Below are positions 28,801 to 37,471 of a stretch of DNA of 64,000 bases, in pieces. The position numbers and the translations under genes were made by a program. This DNA comes from Clostridia bacterium. Its GTDB lineage: Bacteria > Bacillota > Clostridia > Oscillospirales > Acutalibacteraceae. Position 1 is the stretch's first letter. The number at the start of each line of letters is the position of its first letter. The stretch spans positions 1 to 64,000 of the forward strand of contig JAFXAK010000028.1 in NCBI GenBank assembly GCA_017517135.1, written 5' to 3'. Under the pieces are notes generated by a model. It did no database searches and was not told where the DNA came from. It saw only the letters and a program-made list of their open reading frames with translations.

Positions 28801-29788
28801 TTGTGACTGAGTCTCCGATTGTTATGCTCGTAAGGCTGTAGCAATCAGAGAACGCATAATCTCCGATGCTTGTGACTGAGTCTCCGATTGTTATGCTCGT
28901 AAGGCTGTAGCAATCAGAGAACGCATAATCTCCGATGCTTGTGACTGAGTCAGCGATTGTTATGCTCGTAAGGCTGTAGCAATCAGAGAACGCACCAACT
29001 CCGATGCTTGTGACTGAGTCTGGGATTGTTATACTCGTAAGACTGTCGCAAATATAGAACGCACAATCTCTGATGTTTGTGACTGAGTCGGGGATTGAAT
29101 ATGATGTTGTTTCGTTATCACATGGATATCGTATCAATTCTGTTTTATTTTTATTAAACAGAACACCATAAGAATCTGAAGAGTACTGAGTATTATTTTC
29201 ATCTACTGTTATGCTCGTAAGGCTGTAGCAATCAGAGAACGCATAATCTCCGATGCTTGTGACTGAGTCAGCGATTGTTATGCTCGTAAGACTGTAGCAA
29301 TAAGCGAACGCATAATCTCCGATGCTTGTGACTGAGTCGGGGATTGTTATACTCGTAAGACTGTCGCAAATATAGAACGCATAATCTCCGATGCTTGTGA
29401 CTGAGTCTGGAATTGTTATGTTCGTAAGACTATCGCAATTAGAGAATGCACTTTCTCCGATGCTTGTGACATCATTTTTAATAATTACTGTGATGATATA
29501 ATCACGGTAAGCATACCAAGGTGTATTATCATAATCATCATCCATCTCCCCCTCACCGCTTATAACAAGAGTACCGTTCTCATACAGCACCCAAGTAAGA
29601 TTTTCTCCGCAGGTGCCTGAGGTTGTTACGGTTTCATCTGTAATTTCCGTTTCCTGAGCTTTAGCAAAAAGACCAAGCGAAATTTCAGGTAAGTTTTCTG
29701 CGGCAAAACCTGCAAGCTCAGCAAGCGGAACACTACACAAAAGCATAATACTTGCTAAAACTACTGCCAAATTTTTTTTGAACTTCAT
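25844..29788 (-). CDS. BspA-like secreted leucine-rich-repeat protein
   Basis: A 1314-residue exported protein. Residues 1-29 are a signal peptide. Two large modules follow (from about 57 and about 592), each with an entry segment ([10 protein letters not shown], then [20 protein letters not shown]), a run of about ten LRR_5 repeats of 23 residues (consensus [19 protein letters not shown]), a GY-DSTAQ-YAEKY closing segment, and Cys-rich repeats of the form [16 protein letters not shown] Ser/Asn-poor region of unknown fold covers about 385-590. The last 38 residues hold CHK-GF-GFIWKI, a basic aromatic helix and CECGAVHY, without LPxTG. BspA-like proteins bind host matrix or other cells; that role is inferred. 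The RBS is GGGAG. Confidence 0.9.
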   Translation of the reverse strand: MKFKKNLAVVLASIMLLCSVPLAELAGFAAENLPEISLGLFAKAQETEITDETVTTSGTCGENLTWVLYENGTLVISGEGEMDDDYDNTPWYAYRDYIITVIIKNDVTSIGESAFSNCDSLTNITIPDSVTSIGDYAFYICDSLTSITIPDSVTSIGDYAFAYCYSLTSITIADSVTSIGDYAFSDCYSLTSITVDENNTQYSSDSYGVLFNKNKTELIRYPCDNETTSYSIPDSVTNIRDCAFYICDSLTSITIPDSVTSIGVGAFSDCYSLTSITIADSVTSIGDYAFSDCYSLTSITIGDSVTSIGDYAFSDCYSLTSITIGDSVTSIGYGAFSNCDSLTNITIPDSVTSIGYDAFRYCDSLETITILNPECEIADKGETIYSGATIVGYLDSTAQEYAEKYDREFELIDDEAHEHNFDSVVTEPTCTEDGYTTYTCTDCGYSYKDTYVDATGHTDENNDNTCEVCGNNVSDILVGETKLIDIVANEITYLRFIPERSGKYTFYSSADSNTYGYLFDADKNQLASNDDAGEDLNFSITYELEAGKTYYWGARLYSYESGSFDVTLEYICTHSDADFDGICDNCGESSIIASGTCGENLTWTVYSDTLVISGEGDMYDYDYNNTPWYAYRDYIITVIIKNDVTSIGDYAFSDCDSLTSITIPDSVTSIGVGAFSYCYSLTNITIPDSVTSIGDYAFYVCSSLESITIPDSITTIGDSAFDFCKNLKKISIGKSVTSIGGTVTGVGDEAFRGCLSLESIMVDVNNAYYSSDAYGVLFDKNKTILIRYPAGNARTEYFVPDSVITIDDYAFEYCANLESITMPDSVISIGYAAFTDCSSLISITIPDSLTIIRNMTFRYCTNLESIIIPNSITSIGPNAFTYCSNLESITILNPECEIYDSSYTIYSGTKIIGYADSTAQAYAEKYEREFELIGDEAHEHNFDSVVTEPTCTEDGYTTYTCKDCGYSYTDSVEDAFGHDPVSYTQSATCEVTGYTITTCSRCYEELDFEILDKLGHDWDDGVVITEATCIVKEEKLYTCKNDASHTNTETGEVNPENHQGETYVDNVKTVSCTEDGYTGDTFCSDCNERLVNGEVIEKLGHDMCAWEVLKAATLLEEGQEKSKCTRCDHTETRIIPRLEGKKTEDEQSGVSVEYTSDAYDEDVVIKIEEVYNGSQYLTQQYTNIMSWNIKTYIGDTEVQPDAPVLVRIPLPASYNTSTIAVYHINSETGKRERVLPVTIEDGYICFLANSFSVYILVDESSSITNEPGVPSDSSADCDHMCHKSGFMGFIWKIVRFFWKLFKMNPVCECGAVHY
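28680..29480. repeat. 69-bp tandem repeats coding for leucine-rich repeats
   Basis: Units of 69 bp (23 codons) repeat head to tail within the BspA-like gene. Copies beginning at 28811, 28880 and 28949 are almost identical base for base, and further copies lie to either side up to about 29480, plus a second block at about 27690-27860. Identity at silent positions suggests recent duplication or gene conversion, and copy number may vary between strains. Confidence 0.85.
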
Positions 29789-29838
29789 AAAAATTTACTC
29801 CCTTTCATTTGAATTATTTTTCTTTTTGATAAAATATT

Positions 29839-29902
29839 AACTATATAAGCATAAATTAGCCTATGCAGTTTATTTTACTGTATCACATTTGCTTATATAA
29901 TT
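29839..29902. promoter_or_regulatory. Inverted repeat pair and XRE promoter in the divergent region
   Basis: AACTATATAAGCA (29839-29851) is repeated in inverse orientation as TGCTTATATAATT (29890-29902), 12 of 13 bases matching, centres 51 bp apart. The second copy contains the plus-strand -10 TATAAT (29896-29901) whose -35 is TTTACT (29874-29879, 16-bp spacer). These are plausible operators for the XRE protein, controlling both divergent genes. Confidence 0.45.
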
Positions 29903-29905
29903 CAA
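29877..29905 (-). promoter_or_regulatory. Promoter of the BspA-like gene
   Basis: On the minus strand, -35 TTGAAT (29900-29905), 17-bp spacer, -10 TACAGT (29877-29882). It overlaps the divergent promoter of the XRE gene. Confidence 0.45.
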
Positions 29906-29935
29906 GTAGTATTGACATAAAAAGGCGGTATTTTT

Positions 29936-30268
29936 TTGAATTATTTTGAAATAGGACAGCGAATAAGGAAATTCAGAAAAGCTAATAACCTCTCCCAAGA
30001 GGAATTAGCGGAAAAAATCGGGATTTCAACTACTCATATGAGCCATATTGAAACAGGCAACACAAAATTAAGCTTACCTGTTTTAGTTGAGTTGGCAAAA
30101 GTGCTTGAAGTCCGAACCGATGATTTGATTTTTGATGCAAACAAAACAAGCAGAAGTGCAATAATTGAAGAGGTGGCAAACAATCTTGAAAGCTGCACTG
30201 TTCAACAGCTTAACTTAATAAACGATATAATAATTACCGTAAAAACATCATTGAGTAAATATATGTAA
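29936..30268 (+). CDS. XRE-family helix-turn-helix regulator
   Basis: A 110-residue DNA-binding protein. The HTH fills residues 7-62 (IRKFRKANNLSQEELAEKIGIS, then THMSHIETGNTKLSLPVLVELAKVL). The helical tail may dimerise. It starts at TTG (29936-29938) with AAGGCGG seven bases before. Divergent from the BspA-like surface protein, with shared inverted repeats between them, it probably controls that gene and itself. Confidence 0.88.
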   Translation: MNYFEIGQRIRKFRKANNLSQEELAEKIGISTTHMSHIETGNTKLSLPVLVELAKVLEVRTDDLIFDANKTSRSAIIEEVANNLESCTVQQLNLINDIIITVKTSLSKYM

Positions 30269-30309
30269 AATGCCGTGAAATTATAATAAATTTTGCGGCA
30301 TTTCTTTTT
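30268..30309 (+). terminator. Terminator of the XRE gene
   Basis: Stem AAATGCCG (30268-30275) with CGGCATTT (30296-30303), extended by inner A/T pairing, followed by CTTTTT. The stop codon's last A is part of the stem. Confidence 0.75.
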
Positions 30310-30407
30310 CAAAAAAAGTTTTTAGAAATTTTTACCGTTTGTTTAAGCTTTCCCTATTGAAAATTTATCTCTTTTGTCTTATAATTCATCTGTCAGGTGG
30401 TGAAAAT

Positions 30408-31223
30408 ATGGCATTTTCTATTGAAACAGTAAAAGAATACACAGGCTCGGGAATTAAATGTGCGCTGTTTGATTTTGACGGGACTATAAGTCTTATCCGT
30501 GAGGGCTGGCAGGGTATTATGATTCCTTACTTCTGTGAGGTTATCAAAGAGCTCGGAACTGACGAAAGCGACGAGGCAATTTATGAGGAAGTAAGGGAGT
30601 TTGTTGACCGTCTGACGGGTAAGCAGACTATTTTCCAATGCATTGCACTCGACGAAGCGGTTGTCAGACGAGGCGGTGAGCACAGAGAGCCTTTGGAGTA
30701 TAAAAACGAATATCTCAGAAGACTTGAAATCAGAATTTCCGACCGCAAGAAGGGGCTTAAAGACGGCACGGTTTCCGTTGAAAGCTGTACCGTAAAGGGG
30801 GCATTCGAGCTTATTTCCAAGTTAAAGGAAAACGGCATCAAGTGCTATCTTGCAAGCGGCACGGACGAAAAGGATGTTATATATGAAGCATCCCTCATAG
30901 GTCTTGCAGATGCCTTTGACGGCGGTATTCACGGTGCAAGAGACGGTATGCTTGACTGCTCCAAGGAAGCTGTTATAAAAAATATGATTTCAAATGAGGG
31001 TATTTTACCCGAGGAGCTCATTTCCTTCGGAGACGGCTTTGTTGAAATTGAGCTTGTGGCAACTTTAGGCGGCTATGCCGTGGGTGTTGCAACAAACGAA
31101 AAAACAGGCGAAGGCATAGACGAATGGAAAAGAGAGCGCTTGCTTTCAGCAGGTGCCAACTGCATAATCCCCAATTTTGAGGATGTTGATACCATTCTCA
31201 GAAAAGTAAATATCGTTAAATAA
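30408..31223 (+). CDS. HAD-superfamily hydrolase
   Basis: A 271-residue phosphatase of the haloacid dehalogenase superfamily. Motif I is FDFDGT (nucleophile Asp22, acid Asp24), motif II SGT in CYLASGTDEKD, and motif IV SFGDGFVEIE, where Glu takes a usual Asp place. The large insert between motifs I and II is a C1-type helical cap. The ATG at 30408 is preferred to a longer frame from 30339 because of AGGTGG seven bases before it. It probably dephosphorylates a sugar phosphate or nucleotide; the substrate is unknown. Confidence 0.85.
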   Translation: MAFSIETVKEYTGSGIKCALFDFDGTISLIREGWQGIMIPYFCEVIKELGTDESDEAIYEEVREFVDRLTGKQTIFQCIALDEAVVRRGGEHREPLEYKNEYLRRLEIRISDRKKGLKDGTVSVESCTVKGAFELISKLKENGIKCYLASGTDEKDVIYEASLIGLADAFDGGIHGARDGMLDCSKEAVIKNMISNEGILPEELISFGDGFVEIELVATLGGYAVGVATNEKTGEGIDEWKRERLLSAGANCIIPNFEDVDTILRKVNIVK

Positions 31224-31275
31224 ATCTCCTCTGAGATTATTTATACAAAAAAACTAACAGGAAGAGGTAATCACA

Positions 31276-32397
31276 ATGTTCACAACAAAAAAGATTTTTG
31301 CTGTTGTATTAAGTGTTGTTATGGCTCTCTCTTGCCTTGCACTTATAGCTTCAGCAAGCGACACAAATGCCAATCTTAAGTTCAATGAAGACGGTAAATT
31401 CACTATTCTCCAGATGAGCGATATTCAGGACGGATATCCCATAAAGACCATTACAAAGAGATACATCACCGATACTCTCAACAAGGTAAATCCCGACCTC
31501 GTTGTTCTCACAGGTGACAACATTTCAGGCGGTGCGTGCTGGACAAAGGGCCTTGCAAAGGCTGCTATCAACGAATATATGTCTATCTTTGAAAAAGCAG
31601 GCGTTCCCGTTGCAGCAGTTTTCGGCAACCACGATGAAGAAGGCGCAGCAACAAAGGAAGAAATGATGAGCTACTATGAAGCATATGACTGCTTCGTTGG
31701 TTGTGCAGGCGAAGATATGACAGGTGTTGGTAACTACAATCTTCCCATTCTTTCCTCTGACGGCTCAAAGGTTGCTTTCAATGTATGGTGTGTTGACTCA
31801 GGCTCATACCACGATGACGGTTATGACTGTATACACGAGGATCAGATTGATTGGTACAAGGAAACAGCAGCTGAACTCAAAGCAGCTAACGGCGGTGAGG
31901 TTGTTCCCTCAATGATGTTCCAGCACATTATCGTTAAGGAAATCTATGAGGCTCTTGACAAGAACGAAGACGGCAAATGGGTGCTCCCCGAAGGTGCTGT
32001 TGGTGAAATGGACGAGGATCCCTGTCCTGCAGGCTACACAAACGGTCAGTTTGATGCTATGCTTGAAATGGGCGATGTTCTTGCAGTTTACTCAGGTCAT
32101 GACCACACAAACACATTTGTTGTTAACTACAAGGGTATTGACATCATCAACACTCCCGGTATCGGCTTCAACTCCTATGATAATGACAATGTAGGCTCAA
32201 GAGTTATTGTTCTCGATGAAAACGACATCGAAAACTACGAAACATACTGCCTTGAATACTTTGACATCTATTCAGAGGATGACGAGGTTGCAAAGAACCT
32301 CTATCTCGCATACTCCGACACAACAGACGATATGACAAAGTTTGTATCCTGGTTCAAATTCATTTTTGCTTCAATCAAGGCTCTGTTTACATTCTAA
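31276..32397 (+). CDS. Secreted calcineurin-type metallophosphoesterase
   Basis: A 373-residue exported phosphoesterase. The signal peptide ends at about residue 27 (IASAS-DTN). Metal motifs appear in order: SDIQDG (Gln in place of the usual His), LTGDNISGG, FGNHDEE, MFQHI and YSGHDHTN. The arrangement resembles purple acid phosphatase-like proteins of the PF00149 family. It would release phosphate from esters outside the cell, similar in purpose to the alkaline phosphatase further along. The RBS is AGGAAGAGG. Confidence 0.88.
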   Translation: MFTTKKIFAVVLSVVMALSCLALIASASDTNANLKFNEDGKFTILQMSDIQDGYPIKTITKRYITDTLNKVNPDLVVLTGDNISGGACWTKGLAKAAINEYMSIFEKAGVPVAAVFGNHDEEGAATKEEMMSYYEAYDCFVGCAGEDMTGVGNYNLPILSSDGSKVAFNVWCVDSGSYHDDGYDCIHEDQIDWYKETAAELKAANGGEVVPSMMFQHIIVKEIYEALDKNEDGKWVLPEGAVGEMDEDPCPAGYTNGQFDAMLEMGDVLAVYSGHDHTNTFVVNYKGIDIINTPGIGFNSYDNDNVGSRVIVLDENDIENYETYCLEYFDIYSEDDEVAKNLYLAYSDTTDDMTKFVSWFKFIFASIKALFTF

Positions 32398-32409
32398 AAC
32401 AAAAATTGA

Positions 32410-32435
32410 GAGGCTGTTTCTCACAGCCTCTTTTT
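32410..32435 (+). terminator. Terminator of the metallophosphoesterase gene
   Basis: Stem GAGGCTGT (32410-32417) and ACAGCCTC (32423-32430), then TTTTT. Confidence 0.85.
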
Positions 32436-32451
32436 CATAAGTAAAAACCAG

Positions 32452-32483
32452 CGGCACAAGGAAATTCACCTTGTGCCGTTTTT
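32452..32483. terminator. Second terminator between phosphoesterase and galT
   Basis: Perfect 10-bp stem CGGCACAAGG (32452-32461) and CCTTGTGCCG (32469-32478) with TTTTTG on the plus side; it lies beyond the galT stop on the minus strand and may serve that gene. Confidence 0.7.
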
Positions 32484-32494
32484 GTTGTCTGTTA

Positions 32495-33985
32495 TTATTC
32501 GTTTACTTTATCAATAAACTTAAGGAACGCTGTCTTGCCGTCATCTGTTCTCTTATAAACACCTGCGTGCTCAAGCACGGTTGAGAAAACCTTTCCGACC
32601 TCTGCCTGAATTATATCCGTAACATTGTTTTCGTTTATATCGTCATAATTCTTTATGAATTCATAAGCCCAGTCAGCGTGCTTTGCTGTCAGCTCGTCTG
32701 CATACAAATCCGCACCGCTGAGTATCAGCTCGGCAAGTCTTTCAAATTCGCCTTTAAGTCTGGGCGGAAGAACTGCAAGTCCCATAACCTCGATAAGGCC
32801 GATATTTTCTTTCTTTATGTGGTGAAGCTCGGCATGGGGATGATAAACACCGAGAGGATGTTCTTCGGTTGTAATATTGTTACGAAGCACTAAATCGAGC
32901 TCGAATTTGCCGTCTCTCATTCTTGCAATGGGAGTTATTGTGTTATGGGGCTGAGAATCGGTTTCGGCAAAAATGAAAGCATCTTCATCAGTATATCCTC
33001 TCCAGCAGGTAAGTATTTTATCTGCAAGCCGGGCAATATCTTCCTTTGAATCTGAAAGCAGTCTTATTGTAGACATAGGCCATTTAACAAGTCCTGCCTT
33101 GACATTCTCAAAGCCCTTGAAGGTAATTTCAGTTTCAATGGGTGCTCTTTCCATTGCAAATTCATATCTGCCGCCCTGAAAATGCTCATGGCTTAAAATC
33201 GAGCCGCCAACGATTGGCAAATCTGCATTTGAGCCTACGAAATAATGGGGAAAAAGTGTTACAAAATCAAGAAGCTTTGAAAATGCAAGCTTGTCTATTT
33301 TCATAGGTGTGTGCAAAGCATTGAAAACAATGCAATGCTCATTATAGTAAACATAGGGGGAATACTGCATAAACCAATCGCTGTTATTTACTGTGATAGG
33401 AATTATACGGTGATTCTGTCTTGCAGGGAAATCAATTCTGCCGGCATATCCCTCGCACTCCTTGCAGAGCATACATTTCGGGAAGCCTACCTGAGGCGCA
33501 TTTTTTGCAGCGGCAATAGCCTTGGGATCCTTTTCGGGCTTTGAAAGGTTTACGGTAATATCAATAGTACCGTATGTACCCGTGTACTGCCACTTCATAA
33601 TTTTAGCAATTCTGTCTGTTCTTATGTAATTTGTGTTACAGCTGAGAGCATAATACCAATCGGTTGCTTTTTCGGGATTTTCTTTATAAAACTCTCTGAA
33701 TTTTCCTATAACCTCACTCGGTCTCGGGGTAAGCGCACCCATAACGGCTGTGTCAAACAAATCTCTGAAATCAACACCGTCTTCAATAAGTCCCTTTTCT
33801 ACCGCATAGTCACATATCTTATCAAGCAGTTCATTGAGAGGAAGCCCGGCAGGCTCAACGGTATCATCATAATCATTCTTTTTGATAAGAGCTAAAACAG
33901 CATTTGCAGAGTATACTCTGTCATACTTGCTGATAAGTCCTTTTTCCTCGGCATAATTTATTAACGCTTTGATTACACTATCCAT
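32495..33985 (-). CDS. galT: UDP-glucose-hexose-1-phosphate uridylyltransferase, type 2
   Basis: A 496-residue GalT of the long Firmicutes class, exchanging UMP between UDP-glucose and galactose 1-phosphate in the Leloir pathway. Recognisable parts are GFPKCMLCKECEGYAGR, PARQNHRIIP, EHCIVFNALHTPM and SHEHFQGGRYEFAMERAP, the last bearing the class 2 active-site histidines. The ATG at 33985 is taken because AGGTG lies just before it and an alternative GTG overlaps that site. No galK or galE is in the window. Confidence 0.93.
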   Translation of the reverse strand: MDSVIKALINYAEEKGLISKYDRVYSANAVLALIKKNDYDDTVEPAGLPLNELLDKICDYAVEKGLIEDGVDFRDLFDTAVMGALTPRPSEVIGKFREFYKENPEKATDWYYALSCNTNYIRTDRIAKIMKWQYTGTYGTIDITVNLSKPEKDPKAIAAAKNAPQVGFPKCMLCKECEGYAGRIDFPARQNHRIIPITVNNSDWFMQYSPYVYYNEHCIVFNALHTPMKIDKLAFSKLLDFVTLFPHYFVGSNADLPIVGGSILSHEHFQGGRYEFAMERAPIETEITFKGFENVKAGLVKWPMSTIRLLSDSKEDIARLADKILTCWRGYTDEDAFIFAETDSQPHNTITPIARMRDGKFELDLVLRNNITTEEHPLGVYHPHAELHHIKKENIGLIEVMGLAVLPPRLKGEFERLAELILSGADLYADELTAKHADWAYEFIKNYDDINENNVTDIIQAEVGKVFSTVLEHAGVYKRTDDGKTAFLKFIDKVNE

Positions 33986-34013
33986 AATTATCACCTCATT
34001 TTTTTCTTCCTAT

Positions 34014-34042
34014 ATTATATACTCATTAAGCTTTACACGCAA
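34014..34042 (-). promoter_or_regulatory. galT promoter
   Basis: On the minus strand, -35 TTGCGT (34037-34042), 17-bp spacer, -10 TATAAT (34014-34019). Confidence 0.6.
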
Positions 34043-34057
34043 GTATTAAAAAAATTA

Positions 34058-34086
34058 TTTACATATTTCCTTTTTTAGGGTACAAT
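34058..34086 (+). promoter_or_regulatory. Promoter of the GH29 fucosidase gene
   Basis: -35 TTTACA (34058-34063), 17-bp spacer, -10 TACAAT (34081-34086). It lies back to back with the galT promoter. Confidence 0.6.
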
Positions 34087-34126
34087 AGGGTGACAGTAAT
34101 AAATTTTTCAGGAGAACTAGATTAAT

Positions 34127-35419
34127 ATGAAATACGAAAACAACTGGGCTTCCCTCAATTCCCGTCCCGTACCCGAATGGTTTGCAGATGCAAAATTCGG
34201 TATCTTTATCCATTGGGGACTTTATTCCGTTCCTGCATACACAAAAAAGGGCGAATATGCCGAATGGTACGGTATGCAGATAAAGGACGAAAATCACGAA
34301 GCATACAAATTCCAGAAAGAAGTATACGGCGAAAAAGCACAGTATGAAGACTTTGTAAGCGGCTTCAAGGCTGAGCTTTTTGATGCCGATAAATGGGCAG
34401 AGCTTTTCAAAAAGAGCGGTGCAAAATACATAAACCTTGTTTCAAAGCATCACGACGGCTACTGTCTTTTCAAGAGTGACTATGCATGGAACTGGAACAC
34501 GGTTGACACAGGCCCTCACAGAGATTTCTGTCAGGAGCTAAAAGATGCATTAAAGGACACGGGAGTTAAATTCGGTGTGTATCATTCCGTTTACGAGTGG
34601 TGGAATCCCGTTTACCTCAGAAATCCCGAAGAATATGCCGTAAAGCATCTTATCCCTATGCTTAAAGAGCTCATAACAAAATATGAGCCCTATACCCTTT
34701 TCACAGACGGCGAATGGGAGCACACAAGTGATGTATGGCACTCAACCGACTTCTTAACCTGGCTTTATAACGAATCCCCCGTTAAGGATTATATTGTACC
34801 CAATGACCGTTGGGGTAAGGAAACAAGAGGACACTTGGGCGGAAACTTCACAACGGAATATGACTTTATTGAAGCAGGTGTGAGAATAGAGGATATCGAG
34901 CTTGACCGTCCCTATGAGGAATGCAGAGGGATAGGCCGTTCCTTCGGTCTTAACAGAATTGAGGGCGTTGACGATTATATGTCTGCAAAAGAGCTTCTCG
35001 AAACTCTTTGCTCTCTCGTTTCAAAAGGCGGCAACTTCCTTCTGAATGTAGGCCCTGCAGCAGACGGCACAATCCCCGTAATTATGGAAGAAAGACTTTT
35101 GCAAATGGGTAAGTGGCTCGAAGTAAACGGCGAGGCTATCTACGGCACCCGTCTTTATTCAAAGAAGCTTCAGGACGGTGTTTACTACACCAAGAAAAAC
35201 GACAAGGTTTATGCAATAATCAACCGCTTCCCCTTCGGCAGCGTAACCTTAGACCTTGTTGACTATAATGAAGACATCAAAGCACGGCTTCTCTCACACG
35301 AAGCCGAAATCGAGGTTACCAACGACAACGGCAAAACAAAGCTCAGCTTTCCTGCAATCAATCCCGATGAGGTTAAGTGCGAATATATGTATGCTATTGA
35401 GCTTACAAATGTGAAATAA
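34127..35419 (+). CDS. GH29 alpha-L-fucosidase
   Basis: A 430-residue glycoside hydrolase family 29 enzyme that removes alpha-linked L-fucose. The family start WFADAKFGIFIHWGLYS is present, HHDGYCLF lies in the active site, and the nucleophile is Asp194 in LFTDGEWEH. A short beta-sandwich follows at the C-terminus. There is no signal peptide, so it acts inside the cell on imported fucosylated oligosaccharides. Together with the GH38 mannosidase and GalT it points to use of host glycans. Confidence 0.93.
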   Translation: MKYENNWASLNSRPVPEWFADAKFGIFIHWGLYSVPAYTKKGEYAEWYGMQIKDENHEAYKFQKEVYGEKAQYEDFVSGFKAELFDADKWAELFKKSGAKYINLVSKHHDGYCLFKSDYAWNWNTVDTGPHRDFCQELKDALKDTGVKFGVYHSVYEWWNPVYLRNPEEYAVKHLIPMLKELITKYEPYTLFTDGEWEHTSDVWHSTDFLTWLYNESPVKDYIVPNDRWGKETRGHLGGNFTTEYDFIEAGVRIEDIELDRPYEECRGIGRSFGLNRIEGVDDYMSAKELLETLCSLVSKGGNFLLNVGPAADGTIPVIMEERLLQMGKWLEVNGEAIYGTRLYSKKLQDGVYYTKKNDKVYAIINRFPFGSVTLDLVDYNEDIKARLLSHEAEIEVTNDNGKTKLSFPAINPDEVKCEYMYAIELTNVK

Positions 35420-35425
35420 TCCATA

Positions 35426-35462
35426 ACCGAGTGCGGACTTTATTGCGCACTCGGTCTTTTTT
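35426..35462 (+). terminator. Terminator of the fucosidase gene
   Basis: Stem ACCGAGTGCG (35426-35435) and CGCACTCGGT (35446-35455), then CTTTTTT. Confidence 0.9.
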
Positions 35463-35609
35463 GTTTCATCTTCATATATTTTTGCAAAAGTCATTGACAG
35501 TCACAAAAAAATACATTACGCTTAATTTATAGATAACTGCAAATTTTTATTAAAAATTTGTTTTGAAAATCTGAAAAAATATTTTAATTTTTTATAGGAG
35601 GATGAAATA

Positions 35610-36248
35610 ATGAAAACAAAATTGTATTCAATAAAAGATTTTGTTGATATGTACACGGGCAGTTTTTTATTTTTAACTATCTTAATAATTGCAGTTATCC
35701 TGTTACTTATTTCTTTAACAGTTTTAGACTATTATATTTCTCCTGATTATGCCGAAAATCGGGCTGCCGATTATGTCTGTTTCTCGGATAAAACAGAAAA
35801 TAGTTTTGTTTACAACGGCAAGCAATACACCCGAACAGAGCTTGAAGAGGGTTGGTCTTTAAGAGAACCGCAAAAATTTATTCTGACAGGACACTCCTCT
35901 ACCGGCATAAAATTTAATGCAAACAGAATGTTTTATTATGAAGAAGAATCAACGCCTACCGTTTTTAGTTTAACAACCGATTCGTTTTCCGTTTATTATT
36001 CGAGTGCAGAAGATTTAGCATATCCCTCTGTTAATACTGAACTGCCCGATGAAATTTTCATTAACTGTCCGGAACACTCCGTTGCAATCACACTCAGCAA
36101 CAAAACCACAATCGAAGAAATCGTAAGCAACATTTCTCCGACATTAAAATTATCTGAAATCATATCAGACCGGGCAATTTGCGATTGTTCTTATATGTCC
36201 GTGCTTGTTCATTGGAATGACTTTCCGTTAGAATACAGATTAAAATAA
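35610..36248 (+). CDS. Unrecognised single-span membrane protein
   Basis: A 212-residue protein I cannot assign. One strong membrane segment lies at about residues 18-40 (FLFLTILIIAVILLLISLTV), leaving a short cytoplasmic N-terminus and an extracellular domain of about 165 residues that looks beta-rich. AT content is higher than in flanking genes. It has a strong RBS (AGGAGG) and is the first of four unrecognised genes in the same direction with small gaps. Confidence 0.75.
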   Translation: MKTKLYSIKDFVDMYTGSFLFLTILIIAVILLLISLTVLDYYISPDYAENRAADYVCFSDKTENSFVYNGKQYTRTELEEGWSLREPQKFILTGHSSTGIKFNANRMFYYEEESTPTVFSLTTDSFSVYYSSAEDLAYPSVNTELPDEIFINCPEHSVAITLSNKTTIEEIVSNISPTLKLSEIISDRAICDCSYMSVLVHWNDFPLEYRLK

Positions 36249-36273
36249 AAACAGCATAAGGAGGAACAATGAA

Positions 36274-36810
36274 ATGAAAAAATCATATGCAATTATATCT
36301 GCCGTTGTTCTTGTTTGTGTCAGTATTTTATGTGTACTTGCAATTAAAACTCCGCTGTTTAATCATCAGACAGGAGATATATTAAATAGCTTCAATGACG
36401 ACTCACAAATAATATCTTGCGGCGGTGATGAATATGAGCATATATTGTTTGATTCTGTAGCCATACGCTGGTATAATTCTTATACTATGCGGACAATTTT
36501 TACGGGAATTAACACAGAACAAAACAACTGCTACATCGATCAATATGCATTTGATCCCAACGGTTTTGTTGCTGTGTGCGAATTTATTTTCACAGAGAAT
36601 GAAAATGAAAAAACAGAAACGCTGCAAATAAACGGGACTGAAAAATATATTTCCGAAAAAATTTATTATATTTTCGATTGTACCAAACAAAATAAAACTT
36701 TTTTTGATAATACTGATGCCTTACTATTATTCTGCACGCAAAATAATATTGAATTAAGTGATTGGTATGTATGCAGTCCATTCGGAAGTGAGCCGAAAAG
36801 TGCCGATTAG
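36274..36810 (+). CDS. Unrecognised exported or membrane-anchored protein
   Basis: A 178-residue protein with an N-terminal hydrophobic segment (residues 6-24) that is either a signal peptide or an anchor, then a soluble domain with several Cys and aromatic residues. No family recognised. GGAGG precedes it; an earlier ATG at 36268 is out of frame and stops at once. Second of the four-gene AT-rich group, 25 bases after the first. Confidence 0.7.
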   Translation: MKKSYAIISAVVLVCVSILCVLAIKTPLFNHQTGDILNSFNDDSQIISCGGDEYEHILFDSVAIRWYNSYTMRTIFTGINTEQNNCYIDQYAFDPNGFVAVCEFIFTENENEKTETLQINGTEKYISEKIYYIFDCTKQNKTFFDNTDALLLFCTQNNIELSDWYVCSPFGSEPKSAD

Positions 36811-36834
36811 TACACTACAAAAGGATGTATAAAA

Positions 36835-37449
36835 ATGACCGCTTTAATTGAATTAATAAAAAAAATAGAAAAATGTCCGCCGTTATATCTTATAGAACCC
36901 TCTTTAACTAATCTCTCCCATTTAGTTGAAGGATATTTTTGGGGGTTCAATGATGCATACACCGACAAAAGAACACCCTCAAATCCCTTTGCCGGCTTTA
37001 ATGAATATATCAGCGATATTTATGATACTACCCTGTCGCTGAATTATTGCGGCATCATTCTTCTTTTCAGCGAAAACGAAGAAGATGCATTAAAAAAATT
37101 TTTCAAACACTTTGATGACTACATAAGAATTCCCGATTATAAGAAAAATCCCTTGTATTTAAAATTCAAAAGCTATGCCGAAAAAGAAAATCTTAAACTT
37201 GAAGATCTGAAAACAGCACTTGATACGTATCTTACCGATTATCCTCAACGCTTCAGCAACAACAAGTCTGATATTGAGGTTTACACATTTTTCAAAAAAT
37301 ATTTAAGCGATAAGCAAGGCTTAAAAGATGCAGATAATTGGGATACGGAATATCTTGCTGCTTATAAGGATGAAAGAATAGTATTAAAGCAAATATTCTG
37401 TGATTTTACGGAATTTATAAAAGATTTTGTGGGTGAACAGCATTATTAA
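36835..37449 (+). CDS. Unrecognised soluble protein
   Basis: A 204-residue, helix-rich cytoplasmic protein with no signal peptide. The opening (LIELIKKIEKCPPLYLIEP) and the short acidic, aromatic style recall immunity proteins of contact-dependent toxin systems, but I cannot name a family and no toxin gene is adjacent. AAGGATG serves as RBS. Third of the AT-rich group. Confidence 0.7.
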   Translation: MTALIELIKKIEKCPPLYLIEPSLTNLSHLVEGYFWGFNDAYTDKRTPSNPFAGFNEYISDIYDTTLSLNYCGIILLFSENEEDALKKFFKHFDDYIRIPDYKKNPLYLKFKSYAEKENLKLEDLKTALDTYLTDYPQRFSNNKSDIEVYTFFKKYLSDKQGLKDADNWDTEYLAAYKDERIVLKQIFCDFTEFIKDFVGEQHY

Positions 37450-37471
37450 TTTTCATATAAGGTGAACAACT

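Noticed and set aside
28680-29480. Regular repeats that at first look like a CRISPR array
   Set aside because: The period is 69 bp without unique spacers, and the repeats are in frame as leucine-rich repeats of one protein.
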